Shown here one piece after another: positions 20,734 to 32,713 of a DNA stretch of 64,000 bases. The stretch comes from Gymnopilus junonius (taxonomy: Eukaryota; Basidiomycota; Agaricomycetes; Agaricales; Galerinaceae): the NCBI GenBank assembly GCA_015501075.1, contig JADNYJ010000050.1, forward strand, positions 181,696 to 245,695, given 5' to 3'. Numbering within the stretch: position 1 is the stretch's first letter; each line of letters opens with the position of its first letter. The translations under genes were made by a program, and so were the position numbers. The notes under the pieces are model-generated. The model did not search any database, was not told the origin of the DNA, and saw only the letters and a program-made list of their open reading frames with translations.

Positions 20734-23476
20734 ATGGGTGCGCTTCTTTCTACTCTGATCTGCAGTGCCTCGGCCCTTTGTACTAAATACCCCTCTTCAT
20801 CACCGTAGGCTCGTCAGCCGAAGGGTACATCCCCAATGGCCATGCTTCACCTGTAGCAAACACGACGGCTCGAGAACAACCGGAACTAGCTCAAAGAAAT
20901 AATAGTATACCAACCACGGCACCTAGTTCACGTTTCGAGCTCATTCGCCAACGAACTACCATGATGCTCACGCCACCTAAGAAAGTTGGAACTCCTCCAA
21001 GTTTTTTCGCCAGTTTGAAATCAATAATTACGGCTTCTTGTGAGTCATTTGTCGTGTCATTCTGAAATATAGTGGTCTCATCCTACTCCAGGGCTTAATT
21101 TGCTGCTCGTCTGTATTCCAATATCAGTGCGTTGTTGTTGATTTCCTGGCATTCTTGCTGTCAGGAAGTGCTGATCATCGTTTTTGGTGTGGTAGTGGGT
21201 TCTGCATTTTGCATTACCTCAGTCCTTCGCAAACAGAGACACTCTGATATTCGTCTGTAAGGACATTTTTTCGATCAAGCGTGCCCTATTTGAAGCCTGA
21301 ATATAATCTTCAGTCTCCTTTCTTGCTATCATACCTCTTGCTAAAGTGGGTTTCATTATGTCCATTGAGTATAAATGTTTATTTTTTTTTCTATAGTTGC
21401 TTGGATTTGCTACGGAAGAACTATCACTTCGAGTTGGCCAGACTCTAGCAGGTCTCTTGAACGCCACACTTGTGAGTTTTATCATTCTTCATGCATGGCC
21501 TGTTCTAATCCAATTTCGATCACAGGGTAATGCGTAAGTACATTCCCTATAGAATGCTTTGCTCTCGCATTTTACAACCTTACATAACCAACAGGGTCGA
21601 ACTTATAGTTGCCGTAAGTATTTATGCACCAACCAAAATTGCACGATGCTGATTTTCACGAAGATTATTGCGCTGGTGAAGTGTGAACTACAGGTGGTGC
21701 AAGCGTCATGTAAGTTTTTGATTCTACGTCATCCCCCAAATTTAAGGGACGCGATCATTATCAAACAAAACATGATCGTCTCGTGGATCTTAATGTCAAG
21801 TTGACTAAAATAATCTTCATTCTAGTGGTGGGATCCATTCTCAGTAATCTGCGTAAGCGCTCAGATGTCGCGCCTATTTGATGGTTACTGATCAGGGTCA
21901 TATCCCTTTAGTCCTTGTCCTCGGAATGTGCTTCTTTGCCGGTGGCTTAAAATACTCTGAACAAGGCTTCGGCGTCAGTGCGTGAAAATCCTTCCCAAGC
22001 ACAGACGCCCTTGACTGATTTCGCTGTAAAATAGGCGCCTCTCAGTTAAACTCTTCCTTATTGACAATCAGTGTCATTGCTGTCCTTCTACCCGCCGCAT
22101 TCCACATCAATGCAGATCCCACTCTTTCTGACCAACAAGAAGGACATGATATCCTTGCTGTCAGCCACGGAGTATGTTTTTGTTCTCGACGTTTATAGCA
22201 TTTCTTGACCAAACAACTACCGCAGGTCGCTGTTATTCTCCTTTTCAGTAAGTTTCTCCGGTACGAGTCAGAATCTGTCTCTTTGACCTACTGTATATTA
22301 CAGTATACGCCGGTTATCTCAGCTTCCAATTATACTCTCACGCCGCCCTTTATGACGACAAGAACAATGCATTCAAGACTACGAATTACGCATCACCTAA
22401 ATTCCGTATGCACATACCAAAACGTCTCAAATACCACAGCAAGGACGTTGAAGGTGGAAACCTTGAATCTCCCGCTCCTGTTGTTGGCTTGGAGTCGGTA
22501 GAGAGCAGCCAAACTCTTCCCACGCCGCAGACCCGGCTTCAAGACATCCATGCTCCTATCGACGAACGAGAGGAGGAGGAAGAAGAGACACCAATGTTGA
22601 GCCTATACATGACCATTGCCTTATTGGTTGCAGTGACTGTTGTGAGTCTTTTTCTTTTTCGCAGGCCCTTCCACTCTAATGATGCACCTAGCTTGTTGCC
22701 ATCACTGCCGAGTGGCTCGTTGATTCAATCGGCGGCTTGACAGACACTGGCAATATTAGTAAAGAATTTGTCGGCGTCATCTTATTGCCCATCGTTGGAA
22801 ATGCTGCAGGTTCGTTCATTCTCAACCACGACGAAGGACTATCTTGTCGGCCGATGGCTAATATGAATTTCCCTCTAGAACATGTAACTGCTGTCAGCGT
22901 ATCCGTGAAGGATAAACTCAACCTCAGTCTTAGTGTTGCCGTTGGCTCCAGTATCGTGAGTATATTCATTGTCGGAGACACTTCTTACTAACGTTCACAA
23001 AAATCCAGCAAATTGCACTCTTTGTCATTCCGTAAGTCTTCCGTACGTCCATATTTTTTGCGTTGGTCCTGATATCTTTCAAGCTTCATTGTCATCCTGG
23101 GCTGGATTCTTGGAAAGCCCTTAACTCTTCTCTTTGATCCCTATGAATCAATAGCCATGTTCCTCACAGGTGAGCTCATAGTTGGTCTGTCCCCAATGTT
23201 GCTGACACTAATCACCTTCTAGTCCTCACCGTAAATTACGTTGTACAGGACGGGAAGTCAAATTGGCTGGAAGGTTTTATTCTAATGTGTGAGTCGCCTT
23301 AGTTGAACTTATTCTGGAGCGAGTTTTTGAATCTTGTTGCAGGCCTTTATGTAATTCTTGCAGTAACTTTCTGGTTTTATCCTGGTACGGACCCCGTTTC
23401 ATTTTGGTTAATCCATATTGCTGATACTTCATTGTTAGGCTCCGATCCTTCTGGTGTGCTTGCAAGCTGCCATTAA
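20734..23476 (+). CDS. Vacuolar-type Ca2+/H+ exchanger (CAX/VCX1 family)
   Basis: About 21 exons, starting with a 4-nt exon (ATGG, 20734-20737). The spliced product of roughly 450 residues has an N-terminal tail (SSAEGYIPNGHAS), then paired cation-exchanger repeats. Repeat 1: [39 protein letters not shown], then VQASLVGSILSNLLLVLGMC. An acidic loop (DEREEEEEETP) separates the halves. Repeat 2: EFVGVILLPIVGNAAEHVTA, SVAVGSSIQIALFVIPFIVI. These are the CAX signatures with catalytic GNAxE glutamates. The protein moves Ca2+ into the vacuole in exchange for protons. One exon, 21526-21533, has only 8 nt (GGTAATGC) and encodes part of the first GNAVE motif. The stop codon is at 23474-23476. Confidence 0.92.
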
Positions 23477-23669
23477 TTTATACCCATATAACCTTGCAAC
23501 CCCACATTCCTTATAACACCTTGATAGATAAGAGTTCCCTTGCTGAACACGTAGTCTTCCCTTATACCCAACTAGCCATAATTAAAGTGCATCATCTTTG
23601 TATTTCTATATTTTGGTACATTGAGTTGCCTGTTGAGGCATGTATTATCTTGACCCAAGTTTCAAGTAA

Positions 23670-25020
23670 TTACAATTTGGCTTTCTGAGACCCGTCTTCG
23701 AGTGTGACGGCTGCAGCTGCTAGAGCTACGGCATCGCGTTCCTTCACCTTCGCAGCTAGGGGTTGCACGGTAAGTGGCCGTGAAGCTAGTGTGCCAGTTG
23801 ACTCACTAAAGAGAACTTTCTGACCCTCTTTCCACATTTCAGTCACGATGGTTTCCCCTGGATAAACAACGCCTGCAAACCTATTTCATTGTTGTAAGAA
23901 AGAACACCAAGAGAACACTATCTGCTATCTCACCGAACTTTAATGTCCTTATAAGGCCCGTAAGCCTTGAGAACATGCTTGCCAGCGATACCCATGAAGC
24001 AAAGACCATGTAAGATAGGCTGATCGAAGCCACCAATGGCCGCAAACTCTGGAAGGATCTACAACACCATGAGGCCCAGTTTCACAACGATGGAAGCAGT
24101 CTGGAACGTACGTGAAGAGGATTGTAATCGCCGCTCAACCTAAATTAATGAATCAAAAATACGATGCGACGTAACAGTTTGTGAACTGAAACTTACCGGT
24201 AAAGAGCCGCTTGCGATGTGCTTGTTTTCTCTTCCATCACAGTGTCTGGGCTACGATTCGGTGGTGTGTTGGCAGCGGACGCTGAACCTCGATCTATTAG
24301 GCTACAAGTAAATAGTTTGATTACAGCAGCAAACAGTAGAAACTAACCATTGCCATTACGCTTCCCGCCAAAACCTCCAGCTCCTCGTATGAAGACGGTG
24401 GATTGGTTCTCAAAAATGAGAGTGCCAGTATGCTTGTCGCGTGTTTCGACTATTGTGGTCACGGCTGCAGCTTTGCCTTTGTCAAGGACTTCCAATAACC
24501 TGTTTCATCAGTTCATTGCATCTCTATCGCCTTTTGAACCATGACAGCCCAATTCTTACCTAGCTTCACTGACCAATTCACCGGACGTAGGGATTGGAGC
24601 CTCGATACTCAAATACTGCTCTCCGTGAAGGAGCTTAGCCTTTTCGGTGAACTATCAGTAATAGCTCCATAAGAACATGATAGAAAACGTACTGGGTTGA
24701 AGTTGGGCAGCCAGTCAAGGGGCAGCGAAGCACTGCAGGGGAACTGGGGAATAACCCCGAACGTTGGCAAGGCAGAGAACTCGTCGTCTCCTTCGAAAGT
24801 CCACTTGAGCTCCTTCTCAGTAGCTCCAATTCCTAAATTATACAATATAACATCTCGCTGCAGGACACTTTGTTCAGTATCCGTTCGTTCGATGCGCTTG
24901 ACACCACCTTACCTCCGTAAAAGAGTAAGTGGATGGTTCAGTAGGAACTCTCTTTGCATTGAGGACAAGTTGCGAGTCCTCAGCATCAGCGAAGGCGCTT
25001 GGATCTTGGAAGGACACCAT
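23670..25020 (-). CDS. Peroxisomal 2-enoyl-CoA hydratase 2 (MaoC-like hot dog), stand-alone
   Basis: A multi-exon gene (first exon 25020..24913) for about 310 residues. The N-terminus [20 protein letters not shown] is followed by [18 protein letters not shown], the start of the double hot-dog region, and [12 protein letters not shown]. The catalytic MaoC segment is [17 protein letters not shown] (DxNPxH) followed by [15 protein letters not shown]. The C-terminus is GSQKAKL with stop at 23672-23670; AKL is a PTS1 peroxisome signal. The enzyme hydrates trans-2-enoyl-CoA to (R)-3-hydroxyacyl-CoA in beta-oxidation. In many fungi this domain is the C-terminal third of Fox2; here it follows the dehydrogenase gene on the same strand but is separated by a stop, a 3' region and its own start. 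Confidence 0.88.
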
Positions 25021-25313
25021 GGTAATCTGAAAGTAAATACTCCGGTAAGAGTAGACGGGTATTGAGTTTTAAAGTCAAGAAATGGCGAATGCCTTTCATT
25101 GTGGAGATGTCGAAGAGATAATCACATGCTTACGCGACGTAATGATCATGAGCCCCTGGTTTAAGCTAAAACTGAAGTAGAAGTTCCTTCAATGCTTCGC
25201 CACTCATGCAATTTCATGCCGGATAGAGAAGATGCGATCCCCAAATGAACGTGATAAAATTATAAAAAATGCAAAATACATGGGTGGAAAACATCGGGTA
25301 TTTATGAATACAG

Positions 25314-28094
25314 TTATAATTTCGCCTTAACATCATCACCTTTATTGCCAAAGTTCTCCACAATCTAGATAAGGGTATCAGAAACGCTTTCATTAGAAAT
25401 AATGTAAAAGATGTACCTGCTGGATTGCTTCTTGTGTTGACGCTGGGTGCGTAGCACGGCCATCATCTAAAGTAGTTCGAACGTCGGTCAGTTGGCGGGA
25501 ACAAAACAAAGTGAATGATTAGGCTGACCGAAGTTCGTAATTTTCTCCATTTAGAGAAGACGTCCTCAATGGTATAGGGTTTGGTAGAGGGGAAACTTTG
25601 GCCACCTGCGCGTTGCCAGCGAGTTTGGGCTGCCCAGCCGCCAAGGATCTCGAATAAAGCTCCCGATGTGTCATCATTGTCTGTTGTCGGACATGAGCAA
25701 GATTACCTCGGTGCATTAAAGTCTGAACGGAATCCTCACCTTTGCTACTGAGGTAGCCAACGATGGGGGCGATGTAGTCGGGCTGTTGATTTGATAAATG
25801 ACTATGAAAATGTGCATGAGCTTTAACGGACCTTGAAAGCATCGACCATCTCTTGGGGCCTGGACATGCCGTCAGATAGGGAGCCAGTCTTGCGGATTAC
25901 TCGACTTACCAAATGGTACTTGTCATAGCAGTGCCAGCCGACGGAGCAATGACATTAGCAAGAATGTTGTATTTCTTGCCCTCGAAGGCCAGAGTTTTAG
26001 TGAGGCCCATGATACCAGCCTTGGCTGTTGAATACTGGAGTATGCTTTAGCAAAGCAAGAGAATGAAAATTAATTCAATCGCACATTAGCCTGGCCAAAG
26101 TTGCCGTCTGTGATGTAAATAAAATATTAGCAGAAGCAAAGCCTGATTGACACAGCTGCTTACAGATTCCAACTTGAGAACAAGTTGTCACGATACGCCC
26201 ATACTTCTGCTTCTGGAAAATAGGCCATACGGCTTTGGCGCACTGAACGTGACTGAGAAAGGGAAATATGCGTTAATGAACAAATTATGTACCTTGTAGG
26301 TTCCGCTACAGTGACAGCCAATCAGAGCGTCGTATGACCCCGAAACGAAGGTTGACGTACCGAAGATGAACAGCAAGTACAAGATCCCATTCTTCCTCAG
26401 TCATTGATAAGAAAGACTTGTCGCGAAGTATGCCAGCGTTTGCAATAAGCACATGGACACCTCCAAACTTCTCCAAAGCGATTTGGACAATTTTGTCAGC
26501 GTCTTCAACGGAGCAGACGGCTGCGACCGCCTTTCCTCCAGCTAAATGAATGTTGAATAAACATCCGCACTTGTCGAAAGAAAAATATATCCGACCTTTC
26601 GTCACTTCGTCGACAACTGCATTGGCTCCCTTCTGACTGACATCGTTAACGACAACATTGGCTCCAAGTCTTCCGTACATATGAGCATATGCACGTCCAA
26701 GCCCAGCACCAGCTCCGGTAATAATCACAGTCTGTCCGTCGAAGCGGACCGCTGGGGAGACTTGGGGGTTTGAAGGAAGCTTCTTTGCAGCCTCGAGTTT
26801 GCCCTAACAACCCATGAATGACTTAGAGACTGATCGAAGGTGACAATGGAGGGTATATACCACTGAATCCACATCTGTCACAGCGTTGGGGTAATCTGGT
26901 TTACTGAAATCTGTCACCTCTGCCCATTTGGCTTTTACCTATTCGTCTGAATGAGCTCGTGAGTAGAAACCGAAGGAAAAATAACTCACAGCTGAAGGCG
27001 TAAAGCTACTGTCAGTCTTGAAGATAGCACCGTGACTTCTCTCCCATCGAATTTCTGCAATGAAACCAGCGCCGAGTTCGAAGACTTTGCCCGACGCGTC
27101 AGGTCCATCAGGATGGCTAAGCGCAGCCACAAATGGAGCAACGAACTCTGGCTGGAGTGTACTTGTGAATTGAAAGATAGAAAATAAAGATAATGAGACG
27201 CACGCTCAAGTTTGCCAACATTTCAGGGGGCATAATGGTCTCTGTCATTGGTGAGGCAGCAATCTATTTGATTTTTGATTCAGGTCTCCGTCTGACTATC
27301 AGGTAGTTCGAATAAGACATACAGGTGCGATGGCAGTTGACTTGATGTTGTACTTGGCACCTTCACGAGCTAGCGTCTTCGTGAACGCAACGAGGCCCAT
27401 CTTGGCAGCACTGTAATTAGCCTGGCCAAAGTTGCCTGAAACCACGTAATTAAAATCCGGGAAATGGAACAGGGAAGTAACCATGTACCATAAAGACCGG
27501 CAGCACTAGCTGTGTTGATGACTCGTCCAAACTTTTGCTTGCGGAAGATTGGCCAAGCAGCCTTGGTGCAAGAAAATGCACCCTTGAGGTGGACCTCGGT
27601 AATTTGGTCCCACTCCTTATCCGACATGTTCTTGAAGCTACGTAGGCGTTGGTCAACTTAGAGTGCATAAAGTTGATATCATTCTGCGTACCCCTTGTCC
27701 CTTAAGATACCAGCATTGTTAATGAGGATGGTGACCGTGCCAAAGTTGTCGACAGCGGTCTTGATAACAGCGGCTCCATCTGTTACGGACGATGTGTTCA
27801 CGACGGCTTTTCCTCCGGCTGAAACACTATGAGCTATGCAATGCGAGCCATGCTGGAAAAGGGTTCGAAACCTTTGGTAATCTCGTCGACGACCTTTTGA
27901 GCAGCAGCGCCATTGAAGTCGTTGACGACAACGTTTGCGCCCCTCGCCGCGAACAACAAGGAATATCTGGAGTGTGACCGCAACTATTAGTTCACCGAGG
28001 TCCTGATCTTTGAAGTCATAGAAGAGAGAGCTTACGCCTTGCCCAGTCCACCGCCAGCACCGGTAATAACGATTGTATGGCCTTTGAATGACAT
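25314..28094 (-). CDS. Peroxisomal (R)-3-hydroxyacyl-CoA dehydrogenase, twin SDR (Fox2 N-terminal part)
   Basis: Multi-exon gene from ATG at 28094 ([20 protein letters not shown]) to stop at 25316-25314, roughly 600 residues. Two tandem short-chain dehydrogenase domains are visible. Domain A has [21 protein letters not shown] and [13 protein letters not shown]. Domain B has [31 protein letters not shown] and [13 protein letters not shown]. Both keep the cofactor glycines and YxxxK catalytic pair. The C-terminus [11 protein letters not shown] carries a PTS1 (AKL). In fungal multifunctional enzyme 2 (Fox2) the same two domains continue into a hydratase; here translation ends first, and the hydratase is the next gene downstream. 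Substrates are the (R)-3-hydroxyacyl-CoA intermediates of peroxisomal beta-oxidation. Confidence 0.9.
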
Positions 28095-28897
28095 TTATTC
28101 GTACTTTTGAGAGAGATGATGATTCGTGTAGAAGACAAACGCGGAGAGACAGGTTTATAACTGGTTAGAAGACATGTGATAAACCTGGGTCAGGATAAGA
28201 AGGGGCCGGTATGACTGATGTCATGGGGTTCACTCCGTTCCCGGCTGCGAGGTCATACATAAATATTATCATCATCGAGGGCGACTCGCGCTATGCATAG
28301 TACATATACAGACATGAAAGAGACTGCACTATATATCCTGCACAGCATGGGAGTCTCGGGTATTTGAAAAGGAAGTGTAATGTCGATAGATGGCTTTTGG
28401 GGCAAGAATTCGAATTGAGCGATTTATGTGTGAACGAATCCGAGAATCTATAACCGAGCTTAGAATTATATGAAAGAGAGAAAGATGGAGAGCCAATCGA
28501 AAAAAAATAGTAGTACAGATGAAATAGATAGATAAAGAGCGACAGATGCAGACATGGATCGTAAGGTTTATATCGGGAATGGCATGGCCTCACAAATGCA
28601 GTAATAGCATTATAGTGCTCGGCGAGGATGATAAGTCTAGGAAAGACCAAGAAATGTGGAGGAAGGAGGGTTGTCGACGATAGCAAATAAAAAAGCAAGT
28701 GACAGAGAGACGAACAGAGATGTGCAGCAACGGTGACCGGCGAGAGAGTAATCAAACAGGGGGGTTTGTAGACGTGAAAGAGGATAAAGATGGGAAAAGA
28801 AAAAGATGGTGGTCGGACATAATTTGAACATGTGGCGTACAGAGAAAGAAAGACGTTCCAAACCAAACACATAATTAACCATGATGAAAGCGCATTT
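28095..28897. other. Promoter of the twin-SDR gene and 3' UTR of the cyclin gene
   Basis: About 800 bp between two minus-strand genes. A minus-strand TATAAAC lies near 28153-28159, about 60 bp upstream of the ATG at 28094, and may be its TATA box. A 193-codon minus frame (28872..28291) is very hydrophobic, but it sits directly after the cyclin stop and reads as T/C-rich 3' UTR. No other gene is seen. Confidence 0.45.
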
Positions 28898-30701
28898 TTA
28901 CTCGGCGAGGATCATCGAGTCTTGGCTATCGTCAGACCCGTTGATGTTATTCTTGGCCCAGTCGATAGCGAAAACGGAAGCTTTGAGAAACTTCTTGTTC
29001 GCATACTTTTTGCATACATATTGCCGATGAAAATTGTCCTCCGTTAGTTTTTGCACCAACATGTCATGTCCAGGGATGAGTTGTTCCTCTGTATAACCGG
29101 AGAAGAAGACGAATGCCTCGTTCTGAAAACACATTATTAGTCACATGACCGCGAAATTGAACGCCATGCGACTTCCGCATGTGAGGTTAAAAAGATAACA
29201 CATACCCAATTACCACCCAGCATCTTCCTTGCACAGTACATCCCCACCGCTGCAACGAGACTGGGCTTTACTCGCAGGAACCGATGGTCTAGCAGAGTTA
29301 CCTCCGTTAAGAACTTGCTGAGTGTTCTTGTTTGGATATCATAGTCGTCGGCCTTGCTGATTTTCCGCATCCAACTATAGGGCGAACAGTAGTGCGATAC
29401 TTGGAAATCAAGCGTCTGCAGCATTATCCGCTCGCCCTTAAGAATTTCCTCCTTGGTGTACCCTTTCTCAGTCATATAAACGAACTCCTCGACCGACGGG
29501 GCAAGAATTTCTTCATACTTGGCGGCGATGAACATGGCAGTCACACCGACCAACTGGAGTTTGACTAACGAAACAACCCTTTTGGTGAGAAATCTATCCA
29601 CGATGTTCACAGCTATCCACAGGGTTTCTGGGAGCATATGGTAGCGTAGGTGCACCTGCAGAAGCCAGTCGACGAGCGTTTGGCGCATCGACCAGGAAAT
29701 TTCATTTTGTCCATCCATATAATCAGGATTAGGCATAACCGCCTCCTAAATCACAATGTCACTTTCATTCGCCAGCTCAAGAGTCGGAACATACCTCAAG
29801 ATCCGCCATGTATTCAAAAATCTCTTCGGCGTATTCGGATACCATTGTTGTGTCGTGCAAATCAACTTCGTCTTCAAACCTCTCGCGAATGGCTTGAATC
29901 TCTCTCTGATAACGCTGAGCGCGTTCTGTTGCTACATCGGGCCACACACGGCTAGCTCTTGCTTCAGACGGTGGTAAAGGCAAAGGTGCGAGATCGTCTT
30001 GGTCCTCTTCCGCTTCGCTGTCATCGACGCCAATCATAGCTTCTACTTCATGTTCATTTACTAATAAGTCGTCATCTTCGTCGTAATCTCGTACGGGTTC
30101 CTCCTCGACGTCCATCTCGCTTTGTGGGTAATCATCTTTGGCTTCGATTCCTCTTGAATTTGTTCGGACACTGAGATTTTCGAGGATCGTTTGGGGTGGG
30201 GAGGTTGGGAAACTTCGCGACGCTGCGGAAGAAGACGAGCATTGACAGTGTTGGTCACTGGAGGCGCGGCCTGACCTCTTCCAGGACCGAGTGGCACACG
30301 TTGGGCTAACGTCGTCGAGTCGGAACGGCCTCGTTTCAATCCTACCTCTCCCTTTTCCTTTCCAAGCCCGGGCTTAGTCGCGTCCTGATACGCCATCGAT
30401 CACTGACTTTGTGAAGGACATCAACGAGACATACCTTGGTGCGGTTTATAGCTGTCATGGTCACTTCGCTGAGCGCCTGGCGTGTCGTTGTACTCTTGAG
30501 TACATTCTCCTTGGCCGTGAATCGAATCGGTCCAGTTGTCGCACCGTTCGAAGGCTGGCGAGCGTGTCGACTCACGGCGTTCTCGTCACCCTTGGCACGT
30601 TGGGCGAGGGTTCGTCGTTGTGGAAGCTAAGAAATTGAATGAGACAAAAAAAATGAGACGAATTTTAGAGTAGGACTTACGCGGGCGTAATTCGTGGCCA
30701 T
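28898..30701 (-). CDS. B-type cyclin (mitotic)
   Basis: First exon 30701..30681, second 30626..30435, third from 30372; the stop is at 28900-28898. The N-terminus has APC/C degrons: a KEN box in TAKENVL and a D-box-like RQALSEVTM. Then come a Pro/Arg-rich part, an acidic stretch (DYDEDDDLLVNEHEVEAMIG) and the cyclin box: MRQTLVDWLLQVHLRYHMLP, FLTKRVVSLVKLQLVGVTAM, FIAAKYEEILAPSVEEFVYM. The second cyclin fold has KFLTEVTLLDHRFL and MYCARKMLGG. It activates Cdk1 for entry into mitosis and is destroyed by APC/C (family knowledge). Near 30150 the frame changes: either one base is missing, or a 56-nt intron with an unusual GAG acceptor (GTGTCC donor at ISV) is used. Confidence 0.85.
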
Positions 30702-31046
30702 CGTTGTAACGGAGTAAGTAAATGAAGGTATAAATCAAACGTTCTGGGGATAAAAAGGTCGGAAATCGTGCGGTTAACGGTGGAAGGGTATTGAGTCGGG
30801 GCAGGAGGAGTAAAACGGAAAGGAAGAGGAGGAAGGATTGAAACCAAGACCGATGTTGGTTAACGTCCGACTCAAACCCAACTTGAACACGAGCTGGTGC
30901 ATCCCTCACGTGCTTGCCAAACAATGAGCCAAACAACACGACCGCGATCGCGACGCGACACGCCCGTGACTTAATGCTTGATGTACGTCATATCCGGGTT
31001 ATTTACGTGGTACAGCAATTCTAGGTAAAAGAGCTACAGCGCCAGA
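30702..31046. other. Upstream region of the cyclin gene
   Basis: Holds the cyclin 5' UTR/promoter and the 3' end region of the FHA/G-patch gene. The leader is rich in C/T on the minus strand. No motif stood out. Confidence 0.4.
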
Positions 31047-32288
31047 TTATCTGCGACTCAGCTCCTCAAACCTCTTGAACTTCTCTTTCTCCTTCCAACC
31101 GAGTCCCGAATACTCCGTCGGTTCCCTAGACACAGGCGATGTCTTCATCCCAAGGCCCGCTCGGTTTTGACTTGACTTGACTTCAAGTGGATCAACCAAT
31201 CCTGTACGCTCTTCTGATGATTCCGGGGGAGTACCCAAAGCATTACCTGGGGCCCATCCCTGCTGTATGAGAAGGCGATGTCCCATATTGGTTGAAGGTA
31301 ACGGAACTGGTGGTTGAGAAACCAAGCTAGGTGGAGCCTGAATTTCCTGAAATGTTGACGGCAATTCGCTTCGCCCCGAGACTGCGCGGGATGCGGAGGA
31401 CACACCAGGGGTATCAGGCCTTGAGCCAGGATGTAGTAGACGTCGGCGCGCAGCCCGATCTACATATTCATTCGATGCTCCAACAGGTACCGTAGACATC
31501 GAAGCATGTCTGGAACCATCATGGCGGGTCAGAAGACTACGCTTCAGCATGGTCAAGGCCTTTTTTGGATCCTTTTCTCCAGAGAATGAGCTCGACGCGG
31601 GGGACATGTCCAGATCTATACCTGCAACATCTCTTGTTCTTTTCACAGCGGTCTTCTTGGGCAACGGAAACAATGGAATTTCTTCATGTGCCGTGACAGT
31701 GCATTCAGTGCAAGGTCTCTGGTTGTCGTGGATGTGGACTTCGAAGGTGGTGCTTCCTAGAGTCAATCGATCCGAGTGCCGCAGTCGCCGTGGTATGCTT
31801 GCCATTCGAGACTGCGACAATCGGATGCCATTATCATCTGAATCAGGATTGATGGATCGTTGCAGCAAAAAGGTGCCATGCATAGATCCCATATCTACCA
31901 CATTCCACTCTTTGCGAGCGCCGTCCCAATATGCAGTTGCGTGAAGCTTTGATACCTCCATTTCTTTCAGACGTACCCGAGGCGTAGTCGATCCGTCCGG
32001 TTGAACATCACGGCCTATCTGTACTTCTGGATATGCGTCGACAACAGCAATCTTCTTTTTCGGAGCAAGGATGGAAGAGCGGATAACGACAAGGCGGAAT
32101 ACTGGTTGACCGGGTCTCAGGGACGTCGATGATCTTAGAGTGGAGGGCTCGGGTACGTCAGATCCAGAGCCAGTGTAACCATCGTCTCCTGGCCATTCAT
32201 AGGCTGTATTATAGCCTTGATCTGAAGCAAATGAGACGTCTTGCAAAAGCTGTCCTTCTTCTAATGCATCCATGGGGAAATATAGCAC
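31047..32288 (-). CDS. FHA and G-patch domain protein (AGGF1-like)
   Basis: Single-exon frame of 413 codons; an in-frame Met at 32273 is an alternative start. The FHA domain spans about residues 65-190: VQIGRDVQPDG, then EVSKLHATAYWDG, VVDMGSMHGTFL and HSDRLTLGSTTFEVHIHD, keeping the GR, SxxH and HGTF phosphothreonine-binding pattern. The G-patch lies near residues 320-380: GHRLLIQQGWAPGNALGTPP, then RTGLVDPLEV and NRAGLG. The order FHA then G-patch matches the AGGF1/G-patch-FHA family. G-patches activate DEAH helicases in splicing or ribosome work; the partner is not known. The C-terminal EKEKFKRFEELSR is a charged helix. Confidence 0.85.
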   Translation of the reverse strand: MLYFPMDALEEGQLLQDVSFASDQGYNTAYEWPGDDGYTGSGSDVPEPSTLRSSTSLRPGQPVFRLVVIRSSILAPKKKIAVVDAYPEVQIGRDVQPDGSTTPRVRLKEMEVSKLHATAYWDGARKEWNVVDMGSMHGTFLLQRSINPDSDDNGIRLSQSRMASIPRRLRHSDRLTLGSTTFEVHIHDNQRPCTECTVTAHEEIPLFPLPKKTAVKRTRDVAGIDLDMSPASSSFSGEKDPKKALTMLKRSLLTRHDGSRHASMSTVPVGASNEYVDRAARRRLLHPGSRPDTPGVSSASRAVSGRSELPSTFQEIQAPPSLVSQPPVPLPSTNMGHRLLIQQGWAPGNALGTPPESSEERTGLVDPLEVKSSQNRAGLGMKTSPVSREPTEYSGLGWKEKEKFKRFEELSRR

Positions 32289-32713
32289 AGGTTGCTAGTG
32301 GAAGCCGCCCTAGAGGACCGTTGAATAAATACTTTTCGAAACGCTCAGACTTTATACCTTTTCGAATTAAGGAAGGACATAGGGCGTGCGTAGAATTAGA
32401 AGGCACCCAGATGGTTAGGGCTTTGCATAAAGTACGACGGTGAGAGGCGTTCGGCAACAGCCGATGCATGCAGCTCGAACACGCTGATCATGAAGTCAGC
32501 CATCTTGTCTTGACTTCGTTCCCATCTATAGCTGGAAATTTGGACGCGGTATTTAGAGTGAGTGTCCAAAATGAATTGATCTGCATTGGTTGAAGTAACG
32601 TTATATGCATATATAGGCTCCCTTCTAACCCACTATATTTTGAGGCCTGGTTACTGCAGTGAACACTATGTATTTGTGGACGCAAGTCTATTGCTCATAC
32701 GATCTCACAGATA
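32289..32713. promoter_or_regulatory. Divergent promoter region between FHA/G-patch and XLF-like genes
   Basis: The start codons of the two genes face away from each other, 425 bp apart. No TATA box or repeat was identified. Confidence 0.35.

Noticed and set aside
28291..28872. 193-codon hydrophobic frame on the minus strand
   Set aside because: Directly follows the cyclin stop, consists of T/C-rich UTR-like sequence, and has no recognisable membrane-protein pattern.
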